Assembly: GCA_051861545.1 (NCBI GenBank) | Contig: JBIMKP010000002.1 | Location: forward strand, 128,421 to 192,420 | Source of the DNA: CAISCU01 sp051861545 | Lineage (GTDB): Bacteria > Bacteroidota > Bacteroidia > UKL13-3 | Direction of reading: 5' to 3' | DNA: 64,000 nucleotides | Part shown: one piece after another, positions 34,468 to 43,308 of the stretch | Layout: each line of letters opens with the position of its first letter | How positions within the stretch are numbered: the first letter of the stretch is position 1 | Notes under the pieces: model-generated | Database searches by the model: none | What the model was told of the DNA's origin: nothing | Seen by the model: only the letters and a program-made list of their open reading frames with translations | Program-made: the position numbers and the translations under genes

Positions 34468-37400
34468 ATGATGCTCAGAGAACAATATCAACAACGATTT
34501 GATTCGATTTTAAAGGATTTAAATCAGCAGCAACTAAAAGCTGTTCAGGCAATTGATGGCCCGGTTTTAGTAATAGCAGGCCCAGGAACAGGTAAAACGC
34601 AAATTTTAGCGGCCAGAATTGCAAACATTCTTGTTGAAACCGACACCTTACCCGAAAATATTCTTTGTTTAACTTATACAGATGCAGGAACAATTGCCAT
34701 GAGGAAGCGCTTGCTTTCCTTTATTGGGCCTGATTCTTACCGTGTTGCAATACATACATTTCACTCTTTTTGTAACATGGTTATTCAAGAAAATCTCGAT
34801 GTATTTGGATTCAGAAATTTAGACCCTGTTGATGAATTAGAGCAAGTTCAAATATTAAGAGCAATTATTGATGATTTGCCTAAAAATCATCCATTAAAAA
34901 GATATACTGGTGAAGAGTATTTTGAGAGTGATAGAATGAAATCTCTTTTTGATATTATGAAAAGAGAGGATTGGAAGCCTGAATATTTATCTCAAAAAAT
35001 TGAAGCTTATTGTAAAGAACTAGAGTTTAGAGATGAATATATTTACAAAAGAGCCGGTACAAGAAAGGATGGAACTAAATTCTCAAAAGGTGATTTGAAT
35101 ACCGATAAACTTAATGAAGAGCTAAGGAAAATGGAATTGCTGAAGGCCGCAGCAAATTTGTTCGATGATTATAACAAGAGACTTCAAGAATTAAAGCGTT
35201 ACGATTTTAACGATATGATTCTTTGGGTAATTAAAGCGTTTCATGAAAATTCAGGTTTATTGGCATCTTATCAAGAAAGATTTTTGTACTTTTTGGTTGA
35301 TGAATTTCAAGACACATCAGGCTCACAAAACGAATTGCTTCAAAAACTCATACAGTATTGGGATAAACCAAATGTTTTTGCAGTTGGTGATGACGACCAA
35401 AGTATATACAGGTTTCAGGGTGCAAATGTTGAAAATATAGTTCAGTTTCAAAGTCAGTTTAAAGACCACTTAGAATTGATTCCTCTTGAAAATAATTATA
35501 GAAGTACTCAAACTATTTTGGATATTTCAGCTCAAGTAATAAAGAATAATAAAACCAGAATTTTAGAAGATAAAACGCTGTCTGCAAAAGGACCAAATGC
35601 TAAAGATTTAACATATAAACCCAGTATTTGGACTTGCCACAATGCATTACACGAAGCATTTGCAATTACAGAAAATATTCTACAATTGCATGCAGCAGGT
35701 GTTCCACTAAAAGAAATAGCGGTTTTGTATAAAAACCATACACAATCAAACGAAATCATAAAATTCTTACAGAAAAAAGGATTAGGAATTAATACCAGAA
35801 GAAGGGAAAATATCTTGCAATGGCCTGTCATAAGAAAGATAATTCAAGTGATGCGTTATGTTGATGCGGAGAGCAGAAAGGCTCATAGTGGCGAAACCTA
35901 TTTATTCGAGATTTTACATTATGATGAATTCAATATTCCACTTTTAGAATTAGCATCTATATCAACAGAAATTGCAAGAAAGAATTTCGATAATAGAAGT
36001 ACTTCCTGGAGAGATGAATTAAAGTCTCTAGCTACTAAAAAACAGCAAAGTTTATTTGAGCCAGAAAAGGATGTAACATCATTGGTTAAGTTCACACAAA
36101 CCATTGAAAGTTTAATAGGTGAGGTGCATAATGTTACTGTTCAGGAATTGATTCAAAAAATCATTAATCAATGTGGATTTTTATCAGCAGCTTTAGGTGG
36201 AGCAGACCAAAGTTGGCAAATGGAAATGATTAATACCTTTTTTGGTTTCATTAAAACAGAATGTAGTAAACAAACAAGTCATCAATTAAAATCAATAGTA
36301 ACTTTATTGAATTTAATGGTAGAACAAGAAATTTCACTTCCAGCTGAAAGGGTTTATTACAGTGAAGATGGAGTGAATTTTATTACAGCTCATTCATCTA
36401 AAGGTTTGGAGTTTGACCATGTATTTTTATTGGGTGTAAATAGTCAGAAATGGGATTCAAGTAAAACCCGGAATCAATATAAAATGCCCGATAATTTATT
36501 CAATCATACTGAAGAGGAAATTGAAGAAGCGCGAAGGTTGTTTTATGTTGCATTAACTAGAGCCAGAAAACAATTGGTAATTAGTTATCATCAACATGAT
36601 TTAAAGGGTAAAGAATTAGAACCAAGTTTATTTGTTGCTGAAATTCGTGAAGCTGGCTTGGCAGATGAATTGGAAGTTTTTATGCAAACTGAAGACCTCA
36701 GTAATTTTATTGCAGGTATTAACGAACAAAAAGAAATTGAGCTTCCAAAAAGTTTATTGGATTCACCTTATATTGATAGTTTAATAGAAAAATATACATT
36801 AAGTGTTACACATTTGAATGCTTATTTGCACTGTCCTTTGTCTTTTTATTTCAATAATTTTATTAAAGTTCCAGCAGCTAAAAGTGGTGCATTAACATTT
36901 GGTTCTGCAGTGCATTATGCATTAGAAATGTTATTTAAAAAGATGAATGAAAATCCCGAAAAACAGTTTCATGATTCCACCAAATTTTTAAGTGATTTTA
37001 GGTGGTATATGAAAAAGCATCAGGATAGTTTTGTTGAAGCAGCATACGAAAGACGATTGGAGTACGGAGAACAAATTCTGGTGAAGTTTTATGATCAATA
37101 TATCAATTATTGGAATAAGGTTACAAGTATTGAAAAGAGTTATAGGAATGTTGTGATGAAAGGAGTTCCTATCAATGGTAAATTAGATAAACTTGAGTTT
37201 GATGGTAATTTTGTAAATGTGGTTGATTATAAAACCGGCAATTATAAAAAAGCTTTGAAGAAATTTGGACGTCCTAATGATGAGAAAGTTCAAGCAGATA
37301 TTGCAAAAGGAAAAGAACCTTCTTTTGAAGATGTTAATGGTGGTGATTATTGGAGACAGGCGGTTTTTTATAAGTTGATTTTAGATTACGATCAAACCAA

Positions 37401-37665
37401 GCAATGGGAAATGAGAAGTGCTGAATTTGATTTTGTGGAACCTGACCAAATTGATGGCCACTTTCATAAAGAAAAAGTAGCAATTACTCCAATAGATTTA
37501 GAAATAGTAAAGAAGCAAGTAATTGATGTTTACGGGAAAATTAAAGCAAAGGAGTTCTCTAAGGGTTGTGGTAAAGAAGATTGTGATTGGTGCAATTTTA
37601 CTAAGGATTGGATGAAAGGAAAAGAATTATTGGCAGCACCAAATACAGTAGAAGAGGAAGAATAA
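34468..37665 (+). CDS. UvrD/Rep-type helicase fused to Fe-S PD-(D/E)XK nuclease (AddA/AddB-like)
   Basis: 1065 aa. Residues 1-700 form a superfamily 1A helicase: Q motif and Walker A (NQQQLKAVQAIDGP, IAGPGTGKTQ), Walker B (FLVDEFQDTSG), motif III (FAVGDDDQSIYRFQGA), motif IV-V (NYRSTQTIL, FITAHSSKGLEFDHVFL) and motif VI (RRLFYVALTRARKQL). Residues about 770-1050 form a RecB-type nuclease: LHCPLSFYFN, GSAVHYALE, and GKLDKLEFDGNFVNVVDYKTG (catalytic D-x18-D-Y-K). Cys786-type residue plus C-x4-C-x2-C (GCGKEDCDWC) resemble the AddB/Cas4 iron-sulfur staple. Probably a double-strand-break end-processing motor-nuclease; no AddB partner is adjacent. Confidence 0.9.
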   Translation: MMLREQYQQRFDSILKDLNQQQLKAVQAIDGPVLVIAGPGTGKTQILAARIANILVETDTLPENILCLTYTDAGTIAMRKRLLSFIGPDSYRVAIHTFHSFCNMVIQENLDVFGFRNLDPVDELEQVQILRAIIDDLPKNHPLKRYTGEEYFESDRMKSLFDIMKREDWKPEYLSQKIEAYCKELEFRDEYIYKRAGTRKDGTKFSKGDLNTDKLNEELRKMELLKAAANLFDDYNKRLQELKRYDFNDMILWVIKAFHENSGLLASYQERFLYFLVDEFQDTSGSQNELLQKLIQYWDKPNVFAVGDDDQSIYRFQGANVENIVQFQSQFKDHLELIPLENNYRSTQTILDISAQVIKNNKTRILEDKTLSAKGPNAKDLTYKPSIWTCHNALHEAFAITENILQLHAAGVPLKEIAVLYKNHTQSNEIIKFLQKKGLGINTRRRENILQWPVIRKIIQVMRYVDAESRKAHSGETYLFEILHYDEFNIPLLELASISTEIARKNFDNRSTSWRDELKSLATKKQQSLFEPEKDVTSLVKFTQTIESLIGEVHNVTVQELIQKIINQCGFLSAALGGADQSWQMEMINTFFGFIKTECSKQTSHQLKSIVTLLNLMVEQEISLPAERVYYSEDGVNFITAHSSKGLEFDHVFLLGVNSQKWDSSKTRNQYKMPDNLFNHTEEEIEEARRLFYVALTRARKQLVISYHQHDLKGKELEPSLFVAEIREAGLADELEVFMQTEDLSNFIAGINEQKEIELPKSLLDSPYIDSLIEKYTLSVTHLNAYLHCPLSFYFNNFIKVPAAKSGALTFGSAVHYALEMLFKKMNENPEKQFHDSTKFLSDFRWYMKKHQDSFVEAAYERRLEYGEQILVKFYDQYINYWNKVTSIEKSYRNVVMKGVPINGKLDKLEFDGNFVNVVDYKTGNYKKALKKFGRPNDEKVQADIAKGKEPSFEDVNGGDYWRQAVFYKLILDYDQTKQWEMRSAEFDFVEPDQIDGHFHKEKVAITPIDLEIVKKQVIDVYGKIKAKEFSKGCGKEDCDWCNFTKDWMKGKELLAAPNTVEEEE

Positions 37666-37667
37666 TT

Positions 37668-39335
37668 ATGCAAACAACTAACAAGTATTCTACTATTTAT
37701 TATGTTGGATTGGGTATTGTTTTTATATATGCAATGCTAATTTTTGGTGGTTTCGTAAATTTAATTTTTGGACAATCTTTAACTTCTTTAACTGCGCCTT
37801 TATCGATAATAAGTTTTGTAGCGTTATTTTCATTTTATTTAAATAGAACAGCTCAATTCAAATGGCTTAAATCTATAATCATTCCCTTAGTTTCAATAGG
37901 TATTTTTGGTATTTGTTTATGGTGGGCTACATTTTTTCATGAAACATTATTTGATGCTATTTGGTACCATCATGATGCGGTTTATAATTTGGCTAAATCC
38001 TGGAATCCTTATAAGCGTTATTTGGCTGAGGAGGAAACTGCTTATTGTTTTTATTATTTAAACTATTTTCCTACTGGTAATTGGGTTTATGGAGCTTCAA
38101 TTTATTTGTTCACACAAACAATTGAGGCCGCAAAAGGTATAAGTTTGGCGCTTATTTTAGCTTCATCATTTATATTATGTGGGGGTTTATTGGCAAATAA
38201 CTTCGGCTGGAGCAAATGGAAGTCAGTAAGTATTGGAATTCTTATTTCATTGAATCCAATTACATTATTGAATTTGTTTACCTTTTATTTAGATGGGCCT
38301 ATTGCAATTGTTTTAAGTTTAGGTATCATTTTCATTGCTGTACAAATATTTGGCAAAGACGAAACGGCATGGCTTCCTGCATTTATTTGTTTTGCTATTT
38401 TAACACATCTAAAAATAACAGGAACTGTTTATACCGTAATTTTTATGATGGTTTTTGCCATTTTAGTTGTAATAAAATCAGCAAAAAACTGGAGAATTTG
38501 GTTTCTAAGGTTTTCACTTTTTGTAATGCTTATTGTAGGTGTTTTTGGTTACCATCCTTTTATATCAAATACAATAGAAAAGGGACATCCATTTTTTCCG
38601 GTGGTTGAAACTCCTGAAATCAATTTTTTTGGTGATGTGAATTATCCTGAAAACTTTAAAGGTTTAAATCGATTTGAAAAATTTACGATTTCACTTTATT
38701 CAGAAGCAGGTTGGATTAGAACACCAAATGTGACTAAATTCAAAACACCATTTACCTTTGATGGTTTAGGAAGTTATGGTAGTGGAATTCCTGATATAAG
38801 TGCATTTGGACCGTTATTTCAGGAAGCATTTAGTTTAGCACTTATTGTTTTTTTATTGGGTTTGATATTCAACAAAGACAAAAAGTATAAATGGTTTATT
38901 CTTGGATTTACTCTGGTTTTACTGATTAGTATTTTTATCAATCCTGAAGCTTATATATTTAGATATGTACCACATTTTTGGCTACTCACAGTTGTGTTTG
39001 CTGCTTCTTTATGGGAACATGCACAATTAAAATGGTTAAGTTTTATTTGTCTATTAGGCTTATTTTTTAATGTTTACCGAATGGAAGTTAAAGTGATAAG
39101 TGCGGTTAATCAAAAAACTAAAGAATTAAATTCCTATTTAGAATTGTTAATAGGGAATGAAGATGACTATGCAATTGATTCGGGTTGGGCTAAATCTTTT
39201 AAAATGCGATTAGGTGAAAACAAAATTGATACATCGAAATTAGTCTGGATAAGTCCAACTGATACTCCATTTACAGAACTTCCGGGTTCACTTGGGGGAA
39301 AATTCAAGTTAAGAAGTGCTTTGATAGCACAATGA
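37668..39335 (+). CDS. Polytopic membrane protein, possible GT-C glycosyltransferase
   Basis: About 555 aa from ATG 37668, 2 bp after the helicase-nuclease stop; the longer ORF overlaps that gene. At least ten transmembrane helices (IYYVGLGIVFIYAMLIFGGF, ISLALILASSFILCGGLLAN, AWLPAFICFAILTHL and others). A large loop after the second or third helix carries DAIWYHHDAVYNLAKSWNPY, with acidic and His residues of the kind found in the first loop of GT-C enzymes. A soluble tail ends the protein. The GT-C assignment is inference from topology; it could be an unrelated membrane protein. Confidence 0.75.
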   Translation: MQTTNKYSTIYYVGLGIVFIYAMLIFGGFVNLIFGQSLTSLTAPLSIISFVALFSFYLNRTAQFKWLKSIIIPLVSIGIFGICLWWATFFHETLFDAIWYHHDAVYNLAKSWNPYKRYLAEEETAYCFYYLNYFPTGNWVYGASIYLFTQTIEAAKGISLALILASSFILCGGLLANNFGWSKWKSVSIGILISLNPITLLNLFTFYLDGPIAIVLSLGIIFIAVQIFGKDETAWLPAFICFAILTHLKITGTVYTVIFMMVFAILVVIKSAKNWRIWFLRFSLFVMLIVGVFGYHPFISNTIEKGHPFFPVVETPEINFFGDVNYPENFKGLNRFEKFTISLYSEAGWIRTPNVTKFKTPFTFDGLGSYGSGIPDISAFGPLFQEAFSLALIVFLLGLIFNKDKKYKWFILGFTLVLLISIFINPEAYIFRYVPHFWLLTVVFAASLWEHAQLKWLSFICLLGLFFNVYRMEVKVISAVNQKTKELNSYLELLIGNEDDYAIDSGWAKSFKMRLGENKIDTSKLVWISPTDTPFTELPGSLGGKFKLRSALIAQ

Positions 39336-39349
39336 TTTTTTTACATTTG
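39320..39349 (+). promoter_or_regulatory. Promoter of tdh
   Basis: TTTG (39320-39323), 18-nt spacer, TACATTTG (39342-39349), inside the 3' end of the preceding gene. Start near 39353, 22 nt before the ATG. Confidence 0.65.
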
Positions 39350-39374
39350 AAGTCCAAATACCAAACCAACAAGC

Positions 39375-40307
39375 ATGTCAACGGAAAAAATATTAATCAT
39401 TGGCTCAAATGGCCAAATTGGCCTTGAGTTGGCCGCAACCTTACGTAAGAATTATGGTTTCGATAATGTTGTTTGCGGCGATTTAAGAGCCTTAGATAAT
39501 CAAGAAGGGCCATTTGAGGTATTAGATGTATTAGATAAAGATAGGTTTCATGAAATTGTTAAAAAACATGGAATTACTCAAGTTTACCTTTTAGCTGCTT
39601 TATTAAGTGCAACAGCAGAAAAAAATCCAAAATTTGCCTGGGATTTAAACATGAATGGTTTGTTCCATATTTTAGATGCTGCCAAAGAAGGACTGATTAA
39701 AAAAGTTTACTGGCCTAGTTCTATTGCGGTTTTTGGTCCAAGCACTCCTAGAGTTAATACTCCTCAATACACTGTAATGGAACCAAACACCATTTACGGA
39801 ATTAGTAAACAAGCAGGGGAGAGGTTTTGTGAATATTACCACCAGAAGTATGGTGTAGATGTAAGAAGTATCAGGTATCCTGGTTTAATTGGTTGGAAAA
39901 GTGCTCCGGGTGGAGGAACAACTGATTATGCAGTTCATATTTACCACGAAGCCATTAAAAATGCTTCATATACCAGCTTTTTAGCGGCAGGTACAACACT
40001 TCCAATGATGTACATGGATGATGCAATCAGAGCAACAATCGAGTTAATGGAAGCGCCAGCCGAACAAGTTAAAATTAGAAGCAGTTACAATGTTGCAGGT
40101 ATGAGTTTTGATCCAGAAGGTATTGCTGCAAGTATCAGAAAACATATTCCTAATTTTACTTTGAGTTATAATCCAGATTTTAGACAAGCAATTGCCGATA
40201 GCTGGCCTCAAAATATTAATGATGCTGAAGCACGTGAGCATTGGAATTGGAAGCCGGAATTTGATTTGGATAAAATGACAGATGTGATGCTTACTAATTT
40301 GAAGTAA
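39375..40307 (+). CDS. tdh: L-threonine 3-dehydrogenase, SDR (UDP-galactose epimerase-like) type
   Basis: 310 aa. Rossmann motif ILIIGSNGQIGLELA, then YLLAALLSATAEKNP, WPSSIAVFGP and the catalytic YGISKQ (Tyr-x3-Lys). RYPGLIGWKSAPGGGTTDYAV is the signature that separates short-chain threonine dehydrogenases from sugar epimerases. It oxidises L-threonine to 2-amino-3-ketobutyrate with NAD+. The unstable product is taken by Kbl, encoded at 19675-20865 on the other strand. Own promoter and a strong terminator, so monocistronic. Confidence 0.92.
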   Translation: MSTEKILIIGSNGQIGLELAATLRKNYGFDNVVCGDLRALDNQEGPFEVLDVLDKDRFHEIVKKHGITQVYLLAALLSATAEKNPKFAWDLNMNGLFHILDAAKEGLIKKVYWPSSIAVFGPSTPRVNTPQYTVMEPNTIYGISKQAGERFCEYYHQKYGVDVRSIRYPGLIGWKSAPGGGTTDYAVHIYHEAIKNASYTSFLAAGTTLPMMYMDDAIRATIELMEAPAEQVKIRSSYNVAGMSFDPEGIAASIRKHIPNFTLSYNPDFRQAIADSWPQNINDAEAREHWNWKPEFDLDKMTDVMLTNLK

Positions 40308-40318
40308 TCAAATAGAGT

Positions 40319-40362
40319 TTAAACAAAAAGCCATTCGTTTTGCGAATGGCTTTTTTGTTTAA
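40319..40362 (+). terminator. Terminator of tdh
   Basis: AAACAAAAAGCCATTCG / CGAATGGCTTTTTTGTTT hairpin with a short TTTG loop, 12 bp after the stop. Confidence 0.85.
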
Positions 40363-40460
40363 ACTGTTTAACGAATATCCGCAAGTTTGCCAGTAAATTA
40401 GATTAGTAAAACTCTAAATATTTTAAATTTGATTGATGAAATGTATGAAGGCAATATAAA

Positions 40461-40605
40461 TTAAAAATAGAATCTTGTTTATTACGAAATTTCCTAAAAT
40501 CCCATAGGGATGACATTATTGTAGTAAACAAAAATGAATGAATTCCCCAGACCCCAAAACGGACGCGAACCGAAGGTTTGCGTCCGTTTTGGGGTCTGGG
40601 TGCTA
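40461..40605 (+). repeat. Variable-arm hairpin repeat, copy 2 (right end missing)
   Basis: End 1 (AAAATCCCATAGGGATGACA then TTATTGTAGTAAA) matches copy 1. The hairpin arms 40546-40571 and 40575-40600 are 26 bp with one G-T pair, loop GAA. The arm sequence (CCCAGACCCCAAAACGGACG) is unrelated to copy 1. End 2 is not found after 40600. Confidence 0.75.
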
Positions 40606-40906
40606 TTATTAATTTACTGGTAAAGAAACGGATAATCTTAAACTGTTTTATTAATCCTCCTCTTATTCTAGAAAGAAGTTTAATCAAGATTCTTTGATTT
40701 TAAACCCAGATTATGCATTGGAATTCGTAATGAGGGGCAAAAGACCAAAGAAATTGGCAGTTTCGTGAGTAAAGCATACAGGACTAGTATGGTGCATGAG
40801 GGAAACAGAGTTTACGTCCAATTTCAAAGGTATTTTGACCAGTAATAGAAAATCTAATGCATATTCTGGGTTAAAGGATATTAATATTCATTAAAATCAA
40901 CTATAA
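40606..40906. other. Gene-free stretch between repeats
   Basis: No ORF above about 45 codons with plausible composition. One reading frame near 40690-40840 is open but has no start and no recognisable motif. Probably decayed sequence between repeat elements. Confidence 0.5.
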
Positions 40907-40960
40907 AATTTCTACAAATTCTTAAATTCCTTAAGGGATAATATGAATAAAGAAAACATG
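40907..40960 (+). repeat. Degenerate half-copy of the variable-arm hairpin repeat (end 1 only)
   Basis: TTCTACAAATTCTTAAATTCC then TTAAGGGATAATATGAATAAAG aligns with end 1 of the copies at 16125 and 58410 with several substitutions. No hairpin follows. Confidence 0.5.
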
Positions 40961-41110
40961 ATACAAGCTATCGGGGACTTAAATTTTAGTGAAAAATTGT
41001 TCAGTTAAAATCTATTTTATTTTTAAAAATATAAAATCATTTCCGGTAAACATGAGTATGCACATCTAATTATTATAGAATACCTAATTTCTTTTTACGG
41101 TTTTCTATTT

Positions 41111-41416
41111 AGGGCCTACTGAAAAAGACAGAAACAGGACAGATTTTAGACGCTGCCAAAGTATACCGAATGCATTTTGTTAAAGTCCAATAAATTGGCC
41201 TAAACAAAATTGCCTCGGTATTAAACTGTTTGATTTCCATTTTGTGTTTAAGATGTATATATAATACTTCAATTTGGCAGCAACGACTAAGATGGCCTTG
41301 TTTCTGTCTTTTAGTAAATTGAAAACTAATTATTCTTAAAACCTTTGCATTTGATTTATAAAAAACTAATTCAATTGATTGATAATTAGTGTTATTTAAG
41401 ATTTTTGGCAGGCCCT
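41111..41416. mobile_element. MITE-like element with structured core, copy 2
   Basis: 306 bp. Ends AGGGCCTACTGAAAA and, inverted, AGGGCCTGCCAAAAA, flanked by ATTT on both sides. The core from ATACCGAATGC through GGCAGCAACGAC is identical to copy 1, while the outer parts differ by substitutions and indels. The last two bases supply part of the TAG stop codon of the lipoprotein gene at 41415. Confidence 0.75.
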
Positions 41417-41858
41417 ATTTAGCTCTTAAATAGTCCTGAGTTGTTACGGTAAATTGTTTTCTAACATAATTTGGATTTACCATTTCATATCTCTTATAAT
41501 TATTAATAAGTAAAATGTTATTTATGGTATCATTATTACTTCTCATGCCTATTGTTTGAATTATTCTTTTTCCATCTTCAAAATCAATTATTGCAGAATC
41601 TATCGAATATGTTAAATTATAACTTGGACCTCTTGGAGCTATTTGCAAAGATCCTTCATCCACTAAGATAGAATCATTTGAATTTATTGAAATCTCTTTA
41701 AACAATTCGTTATTTGGGTAGAAAAATGAAATTTTAACATTCTTGCTTGTTTCATTTTTGATGAAAAAACGAAATAGAATTGTTTTTTGATTTGAATCAT
41801 CTCTTTTACAACTAATTATAATTGAGAAAAACGACACTAAAATCAAAAGCTTTTTCAT
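41415..41858 (-). CDS. Small lipoprotein of unknown function
   Basis: 147 aa. Lipoprotein signal MKKLLILVSFFSIIISCKRD with the lipobox Cys at residue 17. The mature part is beta-rich and unrecognised (KTILFRFFIKNETSKNVKI, RPRGPSYNLT-like turn APRGPSYNLTYSID). The TAG stop straddles the boundary of the MITE-like element, so the insertion may have trimmed or replaced the original 3' end. No relative is present in the window. Confidence 0.6.
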   Translation of the reverse strand: MKKLLILVSFFSIIISCKRDDSNQKTILFRFFIKNETSKNVKISFFYPNNELFKEISINSNDSILVDEGSLQIAPRGPSYNLTYSIDSAIIDFEDGKRIIQTIGMRSNNDTINNILLINNYKRYEMVNPNYVRKQFTVTTQDYLRAK

Positions 41859-41982
41859 ATTTTATGTATTGTAATCCTTTACGATTTGTAAATAATTGAT
41901 TTAAATGCAAATTGAAACCATCAATGGTTTAAAATTTTTATTTGAATACCGTTTCCACTAACAAGATATGGATAAATTTCTG

Positions 41983-42405
41983 TTACCGATAAATATTTCC
42001 CTTGTTGTATTCTTTAATGCAATTGGTGAGGTGTTTGTTGTATGGATCGAGCATTAAATAGGTCCCAACTCCATTTAGAATTCCTGTTACTCCAATTCCT
42101 ATCCAGAATTCTGTTTCATTTTCACTTATAATTGCAAGTGTAGCAGGTACTATTGAAAGAAGTTCTAAACCTATGCTGATTGCTTTAATTCTTCTAGCTT
42201 TTTTGAATGATTTAAAAGCATTTGGATTGTTTTTAACTAAGGGTTTTAATTCACTAAGTTGAAGTGCAGTGCTACTTTTAACAGCATAAATAGTTCCAAA
42301 AAAATTCACTGCTTGCAGAGAATCTGTTTTATTTTGAGCTTTAGAAGATTGGAAAGTAAAAAGTGCTAAAATGAATAAAAATGGAATAGAGATTTTTTGT
42401 GACAT
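41983..42405 (-). CDS. Secreted or membrane-anchored hypothetical protein
   Basis: 140 aa from ATG 42405 (the ORF begins at 42435, but the internal Met starts a clean signal peptide, MSQKISIPFLFILALFTFQSSKAQ). The mature part has two hydrophobic segments (ISIGLELLSIVPATLAII and FWIGIGVTGILNGVGTYL) like small Bacteroidota membrane proteins with glycine-rich helices. Family not recognised. It is the last gene of the minus-strand run starting at rpmH, but separated by a 68-bp gap. Confidence 0.6.
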   Translation of the reverse strand: MSQKISIPFLFILALFTFQSSKAQNKTDSLQAVNFFGTIYAVKSSTALQLSELKPLVKNNPNAFKSFKKARRIKAISIGLELLSIVPATLAIISENETEFWIGIGVTGILNGVGTYLMLDPYNKHLTNCIKEYNKGNIYR

Positions 42406-42472
42406 GGTATAGTTGTTGGTATCCATGTAAAACATTGTTTTATGAATAGAGTTTGTCTGCTAAAAGTAAAAC

Positions 42473-42619
42473 TTAGTTTTTAAGTTTGATACCTTCTCCA
42501 CAACCACAATCACTGCCACAAGCTCCTGCTTTTTTCTTGAAGAAAAATCGTTTTAAAATATAATAAACAGCCAAACTGAATATGAGGAAAACCGGAATTA
42601 TTTGCCAATCAAAGCTCAT
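42473..42619 (-). CDS. Tiny membrane protein with Cys-rich tail (FeoB-associated Cys-rich type)
   Basis: 48 aa. One N-terminal transmembrane helix (DWQIIPVFLIFSLAVYYIL), a basic stop-transfer patch (KRFFFKKK), then a cluster GACGSDCGCGEG with three cysteines. This fits the small FeoB-associated Cys-rich membrane protein family, whose role is unclear; the cysteines could bind metal. No feoB is in the window. It starts 5 bp after the MBL hydrolase stop, so it is translationally linked to it. Confidence 0.75.
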   Translation of the reverse strand: MSFDWQIIPVFLIFSLAVYYILKRFFFKKKAGACGSDCGCGEGIKLKN

Positions 42620-42624
42620 AAAAT

Positions 42625-43263
42625 TTAGTTTAAAAATGGATTGAATTTCTTTTCATCTCCAATATTGGTTGTTGGTCCATGACCACTGTATACTAAACAA
42701 TCATCAGGCAAAGTAAATAGTTTGGTTCTGATAACATCAAGTAAAAGCTGATGATTTCCACCTGGTAAATCGGTTCTGCCAATGCTTCTACTAAAGAGAA
42801 CATCACCTGATATAACAAAGTTTTGATTAGGGTTATAGAAACTTAATGAAGCTATTGAATGGCCGGGTGTAAAAAGTATATCAAAGCTTGAATTACCAAA
42901 ATTTAGTTTTTGAGTATCATCAATAAAAACCAATTCTTTTGGCATTTCTTTGGTTACAATTCCGAAAAAATCTGCCCATCTTCCAGTTTCTTCATAGGTT
43001 TTTAATTCCTCTTTATGCAAATGCAAAGGAAGATTCCAAAACTCAGAAACGAAATTATTGCCTAAAATATGGTCGATATGACAATGAGTGTTTACTAGTA
43101 AAACTGGATTGAGTTGTTTGCCTAGGATAAAATTTTTGAGTTCATCCTTTTCTTTCTGGGAATAACACCCAGGATCAACTATCATACATTGTAATGTTTC
43201 GTCCCAAACAACATAAGTGTTTTCGTGGAAATCGTTGAATTCAAAAGATTTAATTTCAATCAT
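42625..43263 (-). CDS. MBL-fold metallo-hydrolase (glyoxalase II-like)
   Basis: 212 aa. Metal-binding motif VNTHCHIDHILGN (HxHxDH), then FTPGHSIASLSFY (His), ISGDVLFSRSIGRTDLPGG (bridging Asp) and YSGHGPTTNIGDEK (last His): the full two-metal site. This short cytosolic group hydrolyses thioesters such as S-lactoylglutathione-like compounds; the exact substrate is unknown. It sits between yidD and the Cys-rich membrane protein on the same strand. Confidence 0.9.
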   Translation of the reverse strand: MIEIKSFEFNDFHENTYVVWDETLQCMIVDPGCYSQKEKDELKNFILGKQLNPVLLVNTHCHIDHILGNNFVSEFWNLPLHLHKEELKTYEETGRWADFFGIVTKEMPKELVFIDDTQKLNFGNSSFDILFTPGHSIASLSFYNPNQNFVISGDVLFSRSIGRTDLPGGNHQLLLDVIRTKLFTLPDDCLVYSGHGPTTNIGDEKKFNPFLN

Positions 43264-43308
43264 ATTACAAATATCTAAAAAAACAGTTGAAAGGAATTTA
43301 ATTTAAAA

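Noticed and set aside
40403..40687. 94-aa ORF on the minus strand
   Set aside because: It reads straight through the hairpin repeat, and its composition (PRPQNGRKPSVRVRFGVWG) comes from the palindrome.
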